Shown one piece after another: positions 9,811-19,067 of a stretch of DNA of 64,000 bases (position 1 is the first letter of the stretch; each line of letters starts with the position of its first letter). This stretch comes from Croceibacterium soli (GTDB taxonomy: Bacteria > Pseudomonadota > Alphaproteobacteria > Sphingomonadales > Sphingomonadaceae): positions 62,001-126,000 of the forward strand of contig NZ_WTYK01000007.1 in NCBI RefSeq assembly GCF_009828065.1, read 5' to 3'. The notes beneath the pieces are model-generated. The model saw nothing but the letters and a program-made list of their open reading frames with translations, had not been told where the DNA came from and ran no database searches. The position numbers were made by a program, and so were the translations under genes.

Positions 9811-10986
9811 TTAGCCGCGCCGATCCTCGCCGGGCCGCAGCCGAAGCACGATCAGCGCCAGTGAAAGGAGCATGAATCCAGCTTCCGCAAGGCCGAGACC
9901 GCTCGCCACTGCGAGCAGAAGGGCAAGCAGGCCGCGGTCGCCAGCCAGGACGCGCCACCCGGCGACAGGCCAAGGCGGTGCGATGCGCAGGAGGCCGGCG
10001 GTCACCAGCGGCGCAAAAGCGCGATGTGCGCGGCTGCCCTCTATCGCGAGGGCTCCGACGGCGACAAGCGCCAAGTCCCACATCGCACGCAGCGCCGGGA
10101 GCAGGCGCGACGGCTCCGTTCTCGCAACGAATATCGACCGGCCGAGCTGTCTCAGACCGTCGCTCGCCTCGATCAACAAGGCGGCCGCTGCGAGGAGCAC
10201 GAAGCCCAGAACCGGCAAGCCGAACCAGCCAGCGACCGCGGCCCCGACGAGGCTGACGGACGCTGCAGCAAGCGATGCCCCGCCCGTGTTGCGGATGCCG
10301 AGCAGCGGCCCACCGAAGCGCCTCAGGATCACGCCGGCGAGCCATGCGGTCGGCCTGAACGGCGAGCATGCCGGCAAGCGGCGGCGCAGCCAGCCCGGTT
10401 CGAGCGCCCGCGCCGCGTCCGGCGTGCGCACGATCTGCCAGCGGCGTTCCGACAGCTCGGCTTCGGGCAGCGAACGTTCGGGAGCCCTGGCCTGGCGGGC
10501 GATCCGCAACAGGCCCGCCACAGGCTCCGCATCCTCCGGCAACTGGTCGAGCCGGTCGGCATAGCGCCCGGGGAGGACCATCGCCCCGCCCCAGGAGGCG
10601 GTCAGGTCGAGCCTTTCGAACCCGGCGCTCCATCCCGCCTCCGCGGGCAGCACGAGCAGGCCCTCGCCATCCTTGAGCAGATCGAAAGCGAGCGGGGATT
10701 CGGGCAGCAGGCCTTGCGCCAGCACCAGCAGCTCGTCGTCCCCGCGCACCGCCGCCGGCAAGTCGCGCACGCCGCGGACGACCTGGAACTGCGCGGCAGC
10801 TCTTTCGGCCGCATGACGCAAGGCAATCGCTTCGGGTGCGGCGCCGTGGCCGAGGCAGAGGATCTTCTCGCAGCGCTGCGCGAGCGCAAAATCGAGCTGA
10901 TGGCGGGCGATCGAACGGCCGGCGACGAGCGCCTCGGCGCCTCCTCCTCCATGGTTCTCCGCTATCGTAATGAGCGCGATCCGCAC
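9811..10986 (-). CDS. Membrane protein resembling nucleotidyltransferase plus CDP-alcohol phosphotransferase
   Basis: The product is 391 aa. The GTG start at 10986 is preceded by GGGGAG at good spacing. Residues 1-170 look like an alpha/beta nucleotidyltransferase domain (MRIALITIAE at the start; DDELLVLAQGLLPES where a metal-binding Asp strand is expected), though the usual GGxGxR loop is only a Gly run. After residue 200 come about six hydrophobic helices. The segment ALLIEASDGLRQLGRS sits where CDP-alcohol phosphotransferases have DxxDGxxAR, but several Asp and Arg residues are absent. The layout recalls the inositol-phosphate cytidylyltransferase/phosphotransferase fusion. If the likeness is real, the active site is degenerate. 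It is first in a three-gene unit with the helical protein and the kinase-like gene. Confidence 0.7.
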   Translation of the reverse strand: MRIALITIAENHGGGGAEALVAGRSIARHQLDFALAQRCEKILCLGHGAAPEAIALRHAAERAAAQFQVVRGVRDLPAAVRGDDELLVLAQGLLPESPLAFDLLKDGEGLLVLPAEAGWSAGFERLDLTASWGGAMVLPGRYADRLDQLPEDAEPVAGLLRIARQARAPERSLPEAELSERRWQIVRTPDAARALEPGWLRRRLPACSPFRPTAWLAGVILRRFGGPLLGIRNTGGASLAAASVSLVGAAVAGWFGLPVLGFVLLAAAALLIEASDGLRQLGRSIFVARTEPSRLLPALRAMWDLALVAVGALAIEGSRAHRAFAPLVTAGLLRIAPPWPVAGWRVLAGDRGLLALLLAVASGLGLAEAGFMLLSLALIVLRLRPGEDRRG

Positions 10987-11189
10987 CCGTCGCTCCCCGC
11001 CAGTTCCAGCTGTAGCTAGGCTGCCCGGGGGGCGCTGCCAAGCGGCCGCTCACGCGCCTGCGAAATCGCGGGCGAAAAGCCCCAGCTTGCTGACCACGGT
11101 CGGCTCCCCCCCAGAGCATCGGAAGATGATGGAGGATAGCGCACCGAGGCGGGGTTTATCCCTATCTTGGGTGTGGTATCGTCCCGGCG

Positions 11190-13739
11190 ATGTCGCGCAG
11201 AGAAAACCTGGTGGCGATCGGGTCCGACCCCGAACACGCCGCGGAAGCAGCAGCCGAACCGGCAGCGCCGGATCACGCTGTCGTGGAGGAACATGCGTCC
11301 GAGGAGGCATGGGAAGACGAGCCCGAGCCGCGCCATCACGACTGGATCTGGCCGGCCCTGGCAATCGCCGCGGCGCTCGGCTGGACCGGGTTCTTCGGCT
11401 TCGCCCACCAGCGCGAAATCCTGGCAGGCGGCACGCCGGAGCAGTGGAGCGGTTGGATCGTCGCGTGGTCGGTGCCGGTGCTGCTCATTGTGGGGCTGTG
11501 GCTCCTGGTCATGCGCAATTCGCGGCGCGAGGCGGCACGCTTCGCCGACGTCGCGCGTGCGCTGTCGATCGAGAGCGCGCGGCTGGAAGAGCGGCTGCTG
11601 GTGATCAACCGCGAGCTCAGTATGGCCCGCGACTTCATCGCCGCGCAGTCGCGCGATCTGGAATCCCTCGGCCGCGTTGCCGGCGAGCGGATATCGCAGC
11701 ACGCCGAGCACTTGCAGAGCCTGATCCGCGACAATGGGGAGCAGGTCGAGACGATCGGCCGGGTCAGCACGACCGCGCTCGAGAACATGGGCCGGTTGCG
11801 CAGCGAGCTGCCGGTGATCTCCAATTCCGCGCGCGACGTCGCCAGCCAGATCGGCCACGCGGGCAACACCGCGCAAGGTCAGCTGGCGGAGCTCGTGACC
11901 GGCTTCAGGCGCCTCAACGAGTTCGGCGAAGCGAGCGAACGGCAGGTCGCCGTGCTGCGCGAGCGGATCGACGAGGCGCTCGACAGCTTCGAAGCCCAGG
12001 CGGCGCAACTCGAGGAGATCGCCCGCAACCGCTTCGCCGCGCTCGAGGATCGCAGCCAGGCTTTCCGCGCCGATCTCGACGGGCACGAAGTCGAAGCGCT
12101 CGCTGCCCTGCGCCGCCGCGCCGACAGGCTCGGCGAAGAGCTCGATGCACGCCATGCCGAAGCCCGCCGGCAGGCAGAGGAAGAGATCGCCCTGCTGCGC
12201 GAACGGGCCTCCGCCGCAGGCGACGAAGGCGCACGCGCGATCGAAGTGCTGCACTCCGGGCAGGAAGAGGCAGCGCGCCGCTGGGCCGAGGCTGTCGAAT
12301 CGCTCAAGGAGCGGATGAACACGGCGATCGAGCAGATCTCCGAAGTCGATGCCGAAGCGCTCGAGAACGCCCGTCGGCGGCTCGCCGCCCTCAGTGAGGA
12401 AGCCGAGCGGGTCGACCGGACGATGTCCGAGCGGGTCGAGGCATTCGAAGCCGCCATCGCCCAGCGCCGCTCGCAAGCCGAGCAGCGCGAACGCGAAGCC
12501 CTGATCGCACTCGAGGGGCGGCTCGCGCAGCTCGACGCCAGCGTCAGCGAACGCCAGGAGGAACAGCTCGCCCACTTGTCCGGCCTTGCCGAGCGCGGCG
12601 AAGCGCTCGCCGGGCGGATGGCGGCACTTTCGGCGGAGATGGAGCGGATCGCCGCGCAGGGCAGCGAAGCCGGCGGCACGCTCGACGGCGTCACGGCGGG
12701 CCTGAATGCCCGCCTCGCGGAAAGCCGCGCCGAGCTCGACGCCAACAGCCACCGCATCGCCCGCCTGACGAACGACAGCGTACGCCTGCTGGAACTGATC
12801 CGCGCCGGGGCGGAGCATTCGCAGAACGACCTGCCGCAAGCGTTGTCGCAGGCAGCGAGCGATCTCGCCCGCTTCGAGGAGCGGGTGCGCAGCGCCCACG
12901 GCCTAATCGGCGAAGCTCTTCAGCAGGGCGAAGAGCTGGCCGGGCATGTCGCCGCCGCCCAGCGCGACGGCGCCGGCTCCATCGAGCAGTTCGAAGCGCT
13001 CGAACGGCGGATCGCGGCGGCGAACCGCGCCCACGCGGCCGAGCTCGCGGCGCTGCAGGCGGCGCTGGTGGAGATCGCTGGACGGTCGGAGGCATTGGCT
13101 CAGACGGCGCGCGGTTCGCTCGGGGAAGCACTCGAGTCGATGACCGAGCGCTTTGCCGAAGATAGCGCCACCGCCATCGAACAGGCGATGCGCGACCACG
13201 CCAGCGAGACGATCCGCGAACTCGAAGCGAACGCCAAGCGCGCCAGCGGCGCCGCCCGGGAAGCGGCGCTGCAACTGCGCGATCAGCTTGCCGCCGTGAA
13301 CGAGCTCGCCGGCAACCTGGAACACCGTGTCGCCCACGCGCGGCAGCGGGCCGAAGAACAGGTCGACAACGACTTCGCGCGGCGCATGGCCCTGATCACC
13401 GAAAGCCTCAATTCGAGCGCAATCGATATCTCCAAGGCGTTCGACAACGAGGTCAGCGATACCGCCTGGTCGAGCTATCTGCGCGGCGACCGCGGCATCT
13501 TCACCCGCCGCGCCGTGCGCCTGCTCGACAACCAGGCTTCGCGCGAGATCGCGGAGATCTACCGCGAGGACAGCGACTTCCGCGAAACCGTCAACCGCTA
13601 CATCCACGACTTCGAGGCGATGCTGCGCAGCGTGCTCTCCACGCGCGACGGCCATGCCCTGGGCGTAACACTGCTCTCGTCCGATCCGGGCAAACTCTAC
13701 GTCGCGCTAGCCCAGGCGATCGATCGGCTCCGGACATAG
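11190..13739 (+). CDS. Large membrane-anchored coiled-coil protein
   Basis: The product is 849 aa. An acidic cytoplasmic N-tail (about 50 aa) is followed by two membrane helices (roughly 52-72 and 92-110, WIWPALAIAAALGW and WIVAWSVPVLLIVGLWLLVM). Then come about 620 residues of heptad-rich helix packed with Glu, Arg and Ala, and a more ordered C-terminal domain from about residue 740 (NDFARRMALITESLNSSAID to the end). The C-terminal part has the character of a conserved folded domain. The rod resembles chemoreceptor or SMC-type coiled coils, but I see no methylation hairpin or ATPase motif. No strong Shine-Dalgarno precedes ATG 11190. TATCGT at 11177-11182 is placed for a leaderless transcript, which is tentative. 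A structural role at the envelope or division site is possible. Confidence 0.85.
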   Translation: MSRRENLVAIGSDPEHAAEAAAEPAAPDHAVVEEHASEEAWEDEPEPRHHDWIWPALAIAAALGWTGFFGFAHQREILAGGTPEQWSGWIVAWSVPVLLIVGLWLLVMRNSRREAARFADVARALSIESARLEERLLVINRELSMARDFIAAQSRDLESLGRVAGERISQHAEHLQSLIRDNGEQVETIGRVSTTALENMGRLRSELPVISNSARDVASQIGHAGNTAQGQLAELVTGFRRLNEFGEASERQVAVLRERIDEALDSFEAQAAQLEEIARNRFAALEDRSQAFRADLDGHEVEALAALRRRADRLGEELDARHAEARRQAEEEIALLRERASAAGDEGARAIEVLHSGQEEAARRWAEAVESLKERMNTAIEQISEVDAEALENARRRLAALSEEAERVDRTMSERVEAFEAAIAQRRSQAEQREREALIALEGRLAQLDASVSERQEEQLAHLSGLAERGEALAGRMAALSAEMERIAAQGSEAGGTLDGVTAGLNARLAESRAELDANSHRIARLTNDSVRLLELIRAGAEHSQNDLPQALSQAASDLARFEERVRSAHGLIGEALQQGEELAGHVAAAQRDGAGSIEQFEALERRIAAANRAHAAELAALQAALVEIAGRSEALAQTARGSLGEALESMTERFAEDSATAIEQAMRDHASETIRELEANAKRASGAAREAALQLRDQLAAVNELAGNLEHRVAHARQRAEEQVDNDFARRMALITESLNSSAIDISKAFDNEVSDTAWSSYLRGDRGIFTRRAVRLLDNQASREIAEIYREDSDFRETVNRYIHDFEAMLRSVLSTRDGHALGVTLLSSDPGKLYVALAQAIDRLRT

Positions 13740-14160
13740 GGGCAGTCCTCCCCCTCCGGGGGAGGTGGCAGCGCGTAGCGCTGACGGAGGGGGGCTTGGC
13801 CTGGCTCAACCGTTCGTCCAGGCCATCCCCCTCCACCGCCTTCGGCGGTCCCCCTCCTCCAGAGGGGGAGGATTTGGTTCTGCTGCCGTCATGTTGAACT
13901 GGCTTCAGCATCCATCCCTCGGCCTGCACCTGCGTGCGACGGCGGGCACGAGCGGCTAAGCCGTTGCCCCGCCTGCGCGCACCGCGCGGTGGCGAAATGG
14001 ATCCTGAAACAAGTTCAGGATGACGGTAGAGGGACGGAGGGTGATACCTAGGCGCGAGCGGCTGCCCCGAGCTGGTCGGCGGGCATCCGCGCGGTGGCGG
14101 GATGGGCTCTGAAACGAGTTCAGGGTGCCGATAATGGAAGGTGGAGCGCTACGCGCTGGC
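13740..14160. repeat. Repeat-filled intergenic stretch (two REP-like families)
   Basis: No gene is seen here. A C/G-rich element starts with CCTCCCCCTCCGGGGGAGG (13747-13765) and continues as GGCAGCGCGTAGCGCTGACG, with an inverted partner ending GAGGGGGAGGA near 13873. A second family follows: GTCATGTTGAACTGGCTTCAGCATCC (13888-13913) and its inverted mate ATCCTGAAACAAGTTCAGGATGACGG (14001-14026), plus a diverged copy at 14105-14130. The stretch separates the coiled-coil gene from the convergent DUF1467 gene. Confidence 0.8.
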
Positions 14161-14448
14161 CTATCCGCCCTCTCCGAAGCTCTCCGGCGTGCCGATGAAG
14201 TCGATGTCTTGGACGGTGATCCAGCCATTGACGTAGTTGGCGACGAACAGGCCGCAGAGCACCGCTGCGAGGATCGTCGCCCGCAGGATCACCCTGCCGG
14301 GGCGGAAGTCGGCCGGGGCGCTGTCGGCCTGGCCGGGGATCTTGTCGATGCCGGCTTCGTCGTGCGTGCGCATGCCGAAGGGCAGCATGAGGAACGCCGA
14401 CAGCACCCAGAACAGGAAGTAGATCGCCAGGATGGAGGTCCACTGCAC
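14161..14448 (-). CDS. DUF1467-family membrane protein
   Basis: The product is 95 aa. Two membrane helices (about 5-24 and 55-76) flank the motif MLPFGMRTHDEAG, the hallmark of the DUF1467 family, which is widespread in alphaproteobacteria and of unknown function. The family commonly sits beside rnj, coaX and nuo genes, as here. The GTG start at 14448 overlaps the last base of the RNase J stop, so the genes are coupled. It is the last gene of the long minus-strand nuo transcription unit. Confidence 0.9.
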   Translation of the reverse strand: MQWTSILAIYFLFWVLSAFLMLPFGMRTHDEAGIDKIPGQADSAPADFRPGRVILRATILAAVLCGLFVANYVNGWITVQDIDFIGTPESFGEGG

Positions 14449-16103
14449 TAGGCGCGGTCCTCCGCCAGGATCACGCGGGTCTGCGGCTTCTTGCCGGACC
14501 AGCGCTGCGCCGCCCGCCTTGCGGCCAGGCGGACCGCCTCGACCACGGCCTCACGGTCCCGCGATTGCGGGCCCTTAAGCCGGCCGAGCGCCTGAACGAC
14601 ATCGGCTTCGGCTTCCTTGACGAAATCGTCGTAGTCCTCGTCCAGCGGCAGGCCGAAGCCGTGGACCTGCGGCATGCGGCGCTCGTCGAGAGCGACCACG
14701 AGGATCCCGTCTCGAGAGAGGCGGCGGCGGGTCAGGATCGTCTCGCCATCCGCCGGCACGATGATGTCGCCGTCGAGCACGAGCCGCCCCGCGCGCACCT
14801 TCGCCAGCTTGCTCGGCTTGCCGGGCGCGAGGCGGACGATGTCGCCGTTCTGCTGTACGACTGCATGCGGAATGCCCCGCTCCCGGCCGAGCCGCGCCTG
14901 TTCCTGCATGTGCCGCATCTCGCCGTGGACTGGAATGAGAACGTCGGGTCGCAGCCAGCCATAGAGGGCTTCCAGGTCCGGACGGCCCGGATGGCCGGAG
15001 ACGTGGATCTCGCTCTGCCGGTCGGTAACCATCTCGATCCCGCGTTCGGCCAGCTTGTTCTGCACGCGGCCGATGGCGATCTCGTTGCCGGGGATCTGCC
15101 GGCTCGAGAACAGCACGACGTCGCCCTTCTCGAGCGCGATCGGATGGCTGTCGTCGGAGACCCGCGCGAGCGCGGCGCGGGGTTCGCCCTGGCCCCCGGT
15201 GGCGAGGATCAGCACTTCACCGCGCGGCAGGCTCATCGCCGTGTCGAAATCGATCACCGGCGGGAAATGCTCAAGATAGCCGTTGTCCTGCGCGACCTCG
15301 ATGATCCGGTCCAGCGACCGGCCGGCGACGCAAAGCTGGCGCCCGGTTTCCTGCGCGACGTGGCCGAGGGTCTGAAGGCGGGCCACGTTGGATGCGAAGG
15401 TAGTCACCATGACCCGCTTGCCGGGCCAGCGCTTCACTTCCTCCAGCAGGCCGCGGTACACCGCCCCTTCGGAGCCGGACGAGGCCGGGTTGAACACGTT
15501 GGTCGAATCGCAGACGAGCGCCAGCACGCCCTCGTCGCCGATCTCGATCAGTTCCTCTTCGGTTGCGGGCTCGCCGACCAGCGGCTCCTCGTCCAGCTTC
15601 CAGTCGCCGGTGTGGAAGATGCGGCCGTACGGCGTGTCGATCAGCAGGGCATTGCCCTCGGCGATCGAGTGGGCGAGCGGGATATAGGTGATCTCGAACG
15701 GCCCGAGCTGGATGCTACCGTGATCCTCCTCGATGATGTTCAGCTCGACCCGGCTGACCAGGCCCGCTTCCTGCAGCTTGCGGCGAACCAGGTCCGCGGT
15801 GAACGGCGTCGCGTAAAGCGGCACGCCGAGTTCCTCGGCGAAGTAGGGAACCGCGCCGATGTGGTCCTCGTGCGCATGGGTCAGGACGATACCGAGCAGG
15901 TCCTGGGTCCGTTCCTCGATGAACTCGAGATCGGCGAAAACCAGGTCCACGCCCGGGTACTCGTCACCACTGAAAGTCATGCCCAGGTCGACCATCAGCC
16001 ACTTGCCGCGGCAACCGTAAAGATTGACGTTCATGCCGATCTCGCCGGATCCGCCGAGCGCCAGAAACAGCAGTTCGTCCTCGGGAGTAAAATTCTTCTT
16101 CAT
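14448..16103 (-). CDS. rnj: Ribonuclease J
   Basis: The product is 551 aa, the usual length for RNase J, an endo- and 5'-3' exoribonuclease of the metallo-beta-lactamase/beta-CASP family. Visible features are [17 protein letters not shown] at the start, metal motif HAHEDHIGA (about 76-84), [14 protein letters not shown] (metal Asp), the beta-CASP region LVCDSTN, and [15 protein letters not shown] plus PVHGEMRHM (further metal and RNA-binding His). The C-terminal domain is complete. Start ATG 16103 overlaps the coaX stop (ATGA). With RNase E at 44.4 kb the organism has both major RNA-decay nucleases, as usual in alphaproteobacteria. Confidence 0.96.
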   Translation of the reverse strand: MKKNFTPEDELLFLALGGSGEIGMNVNLYGCRGKWLMVDLGMTFSGDEYPGVDLVFADLEFIEERTQDLLGIVLTHAHEDHIGAVPYFAEELGVPLYATPFTADLVRRKLQEAGLVSRVELNIIEEDHGSIQLGPFEITYIPLAHSIAEGNALLIDTPYGRIFHTGDWKLDEEPLVGEPATEEELIEIGDEGVLALVCDSTNVFNPASSGSEGAVYRGLLEEVKRWPGKRVMVTTFASNVARLQTLGHVAQETGRQLCVAGRSLDRIIEVAQDNGYLEHFPPVIDFDTAMSLPRGEVLILATGGQGEPRAALARVSDDSHPIALEKGDVVLFSSRQIPGNEIAIGRVQNKLAERGIEMVTDRQSEIHVSGHPGRPDLEALYGWLRPDVLIPVHGEMRHMQEQARLGRERGIPHAVVQQNGDIVRLAPGKPSKLAKVRAGRLVLDGDIIVPADGETILTRRRLSRDGILVVALDERRMPQVHGFGLPLDEDYDDFVKEAEADVVQALGRLKGPQSRDREAVVEAVRLAARRAAQRWSGKKPQTRVILAEDRA

Positions 16104-16879
16104 GCCGCGCCCGCCCTTTCAGCGATGATGGCGAGGCCCTCTAGAGTCAGGTCCGCGTCAACATAGTCAAATATATCAGTGTGTTTGTCGAACAGGATGG
16201 CGAGACCGCCGGTGGCCACGACCTCCGCCGGACGCCCGATCTCGGCGCGCAGGCGGGCGATCAGCCCCTCCATCATCGCGACGTAGCCCCAGAACACGCC
16301 GATGTGCATCTGATCCTCCGTGTTGCGGCCGATCACGCTGTCCGAACGCGGGCTTTCGATGGCGATCCGCGGCAGCTTGGCCGTGTTGCTGACCAGCGCG
16401 TCGAGCGAAAGATTGATCCCGGGAGCGATGATCCCGCCTTTGTAGGCGCCGTTGAAATCGACGATGTCGAACGTCGTGGCGGTGCCGAAGTCGACCACGA
16501 TCAGATCGCCGGCGTGCTTGGCATGGGCCGCGATCGCGTTGACCGCGCGATCCGCGCCGAGCGACTGCGGCTCGTCTACGTCGATCTCGAAGCCCCACTC
16601 GGCCGCGCCCTCTCCGGCGAAAAGCGGCGTGACGCCGAAGTACTTCTGCACCAGGACTTCCAGATTATGGCGCGCGCGCGGGACCACCGATGAGACGATC
16701 ACCGAGGTGATCTCCGCCCGCTCGATCCCCTCGATCGCCATCAACTGCATCAGCCAGACCGCGTATTCGTCGCCGGTGCGGCGCGGATCGGTGGCGATGC
16801 GCCAGCGCGTGCGGATCTCGCGGCCCTGGAAGAGCGCGAAGACCACGTTGGTATTGCCGACATCTACGGCGAGCAGCAT
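16100..16879 (-). CDS. coaX: Type III pantothenate kinase
   Basis: The product is 259 aa and catalyses the first step of coenzyme A synthesis, ATP-dependent phosphorylation of pantothenate. The fold is shown by the N-terminal phosphate loop [28 protein letters not shown], the acidic [13 protein letters not shown] and [16 protein letters not shown], all characteristic of CoaX rather than CoaA. It is full length. The start lies 3 bp after the birA stop and the stop overlaps rnj. The birA-coaX-rnj run behind nuoN is conserved in alphaproteobacteria. Confidence 0.96.
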   Translation of the reverse strand: MLLAVDVGNTNVVFALFQGREIRTRWRIATDPRRTGDEYAVWLMQLMAIEGIERAEITSVIVSSVVPRARHNLEVLVQKYFGVTPLFAGEGAAEWGFEIDVDEPQSLGADRAVNAIAAHAKHAGDLIVVDFGTATTFDIVDFNGAYKGGIIAPGINLSLDALVSNTAKLPRIAIESPRSDSVIGRNTEDQMHIGVFWGYVAMMEGLIARLRAEIGRPAEVVATGGLAILFDKHTDIFDYVDADLTLEGLAIIAERAGAA

Positions 16880-16882
16880 CGC

Positions 16883-17599
16883 TCAGCCTCCTTCCAGCAG
16901 GACATCGCCGGCGTGGATGACACGCACGGTGCCATCCGCCAAGCGCAGCCTCAGCGCTCCGTCAGGTTCGAGGCCGTCGAAGGCGCCGCTCACCCTCGTG
17001 CCGCTCGGCTCGTGGACGCTCAGCGCGCTGCCCAGCGGGTGGGCGGCGGCGAGCCAGCGGCTGAGGATCGGCTCCAGCCCGTACTGGCGCCAGCGGCCGA
17101 GTTCGAGGTCGAACTGCGAGGCTAGCTCTGCGGCGAAAGCGTCGCGATCCGGTGCCGGGCCGTACTCGGCCAGCGTTCGCGTGTGACGGTCGGCGACGTC
17201 GGGGGCTTCCGCCAGGTTCACGCCGATGCCGATCACGGCGCTGCCTCCCTCACGCTCCAGCAGCAGCCCGCAGAACTTGGCGCCGCCGAGCAGCACGTCG
17301 TTCGGCCACTTGAGCTGCACCTCGCGCGGGTTGCCGATGCGGGCAAGGACCACCTCATAAACGGCAAGCGCGGCTACAAAGGAAAGGCTCGGGGGCGCGG
17401 GATCCTGCGGCGAGAGGTGGACCACCGTCGAGCCCATGAAGTTCCCCGGAGCGTCGAGCCACGAGCGCCCCTGGCGCCCACGCCCGCCGGTCTGGCGGTC
17501 GGCGACGAGCCAGTACCCTTCTGCAATCCGCTCCCCGGCGGCAAGCCGCGCCAGCAGGTCGGCACTGGTGGAGCGGGTTTCGGGTACCGTCTGGATCAA
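16883..17599 (-). CDS. birA: Biotin--[acetyl-CoA-carboxylase] ligase
   Basis: The product is 238 aa. It attaches biotin to the acetyl-CoA carboxylase carrier protein. Motifs are ETRSTSADLLARLAAGERI near the start, RQTGGRGRQGRSWLDAPGN (the biotinyl-AMP loop GRGRxGR, residues about 37-42), KWPNDVLLGGAKFCGLLLE and VIGIGVNL. The short C-terminal SH3-like domain is present. There is no N-terminal DNA-binding domain, so it is a catalytic-only class I enzyme and not a repressor. The start is TTG 17599, 4 bp after the nuoN stop. Confidence 0.95.
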   Translation of the reverse strand: MIQTVPETRSTSADLLARLAAGERIAEGYWLVADRQTGGRGRQGRSWLDAPGNFMGSTVVHLSPQDPAPPSLSFVAALAVYEVVLARIGNPREVQLKWPNDVLLGGAKFCGLLLEREGGSAVIGIGVNLAEAPDVADRHTRTLAEYGPAPDRDAFAAELASQFDLELGRWRQYGLEPILSRWLAAAHPLGSALSVHEPSGTRVSGAFDGLEPDGALRLRLADGTVRVIHAGDVLLEGG

Positions 17600-17603
17600 C
17601 GGC

Positions 17604-19067
17604 CTACGCGGCCAGGAACAGCGCCGCGGCGGCGCCGTCCGCCAGTTCGCCGAGCCAGGGTGTCAGCAGGTAACCGAGCGGCGACATCGCCGCCGTGCTG
17701 ATCGCCAGGAGCGCCCAATGCGCCCAGTCGCTGCGGCCCTGCACCACGTTGGCAGGCTCGTCGAAGTACATGATCTTGACGATCTTGATGTAGTAGAACG
17801 CGCCGATCACGCTGGCGGCGATGCCGATCGCGGCGAGCGCGACCATGTCCGCCTGCACCGCGGCCTGGAACACCACGAACTTGCCCCAGAAGCCGAACAG
17901 CGGCGGAATGCCGGCCAGGCTGAACATCAGCATGGCAAGGCACAGCGCCAGCAGCGGCTTGGTGCGGGAGAGACCGGCCATGTCGGAAATCGCCTCGAGC
18001 GCCTCGCCCTCGGCATTCCGCAGCATCAGCACGGCGACGAAGCTGCCGACCGTCATGGCCACGTAGATCGCCAGGTACACCAGCATGGCGCTGACGCCTT
18101 CGGCCGTGCCCGTGGCGAGGCCGATCAGGATGAAGCCGACGTTGTTGATCGAGGAATAGGCAAGCAGTCGCTTGACGTTGGCCTGCCCGATCGCGCCGAG
18201 TGCGCCGACGACGATCGAGGCCAGCGCGGCGAAGATCACCACTTGCTGCCAGGCCCCCGCCTGTGCGCCGAATGCATCGAGCGCGACACGCGCGGTGAGC
18301 GCGATGGCGGCGACCTTGGGGGCGCTGGCGAAGAAAGCGGTGACCGGCGTCGGTGCGCCTTCGTAGACGTCCGGCGTCCACATGTGGAACGGCACGGCGC
18401 TGATCTTGAACGCGAGGCCCGCGAGCACGAAGACGATGCCGAACAGCGCGCCGGTTGCCATGCCGCCGGAAAGCGCCGCGCGGATGCCGCCGAAGTCGGT
18501 CGTGCCGGTGAAGCCGTAGACCAGGCTCATGCCGAACAGCAGGATGCCGGAGGCGAGCGCGCCGAGCACGAAGTACTTGAGGCCCGCTTCGGCCGAGCGG
18601 TCGTCCGTTCGCAGGAACGAGGCGAGCACGTAAGCGGCCAGCGATTGAAGCTCGAGCCCGATGTACAGCGTCATCAGGTCGGTCGCCGAAACCATGATCG
18701 CCATGCCGAGCGTGGAGAACAGGATCAGCACCGGATATTCGGCGCGCATGATGCCGTAGCGCCCGAAGAACGCCGGGGCGATGACGAGCGCCGCGCCGGC
18801 GGCGGCGAAGATCATCAGCTTGGCGATGCCGGCGAAAGCATCGGCCGTGAACTGACCGCCGAAAGCGACGGTGTCCGGACCCATCGCGGCGGCGCAGACC
18901 GACGGCGCCACGATGGCGAAGCAGGCCGCGAGGACGACGCAGGAGGCGATCGTGATCGCCCGGCTGGTCTTGTCGCCGCCCCAGGCCGCCACGAGCAGCA
19001 GCACGAGCCCGGCCACCGACAGCACGATCTCCGGCAGGATCAGCGAGAGGGAATGCGAAAAGTCCAT
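17604..19067 (-). CDS. nuoN: NADH-quinone oxidoreductase subunit N
   Basis: The product is 487 aa with about 14 membrane helices. It is one of three antiporter-like proton-pumping subunits in the membrane arm of complex I. The core Mrp/antiporter region includes FKISAVPFHMWTPDVYEGAP and the Lys-bearing KRLLAYSSINNVGFILIG. Start ATG 19067 shares ATGA with the nuoM stop. It is the last nuo subunit; birA follows after 4 bp. Confidence 0.97.
   Translation of the reverse strand: MDFSHSLSLILPEIVLSVAGLVLLLVAAWGGDKTSRAITIASCVVLAACFAIVAPSVCAAAMGPDTVAFGGQFTADAFAGIAKLMIFAAAGAALVIAPAFFGRYGIMRAEYPVLILFSTLGMAIMVSATDLMTLYIGLELQSLAAYVLASFLRTDDRSAEAGLKYFVLGALASGILLFGMSLVYGFTGTTDFGGIRAALSGGMATGALFGIVFVLAGLAFKISAVPFHMWTPDVYEGAPTPVTAFFASAPKVAAIALTARVALDAFGAQAGAWQQVVIFAALASIVVGALGAIGQANVKRLLAYSSINNVGFILIGLATGTAEGVSAMLVYLAIYVAMTVGSFVAVLMLRNAEGEALEAISDMAGLSRTKPLLALCLAMLMFSLAGIPPLFGFWGKFVVFQAAVQADMVALAAIGIAASVIGAFYYIKIVKIMYFDEPANVVQGRSDWAHWALLAISTAAMSPLGYLLTPWLGELADGAAAALFLAA

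Noticed and set aside
14444-16166. Long plus-strand open frame opposite RNase J
   Set aside because: It is an antisense shadow of rnj with low-complexity composition. Similar shadows lie opposite most genes here because of the high GC content.
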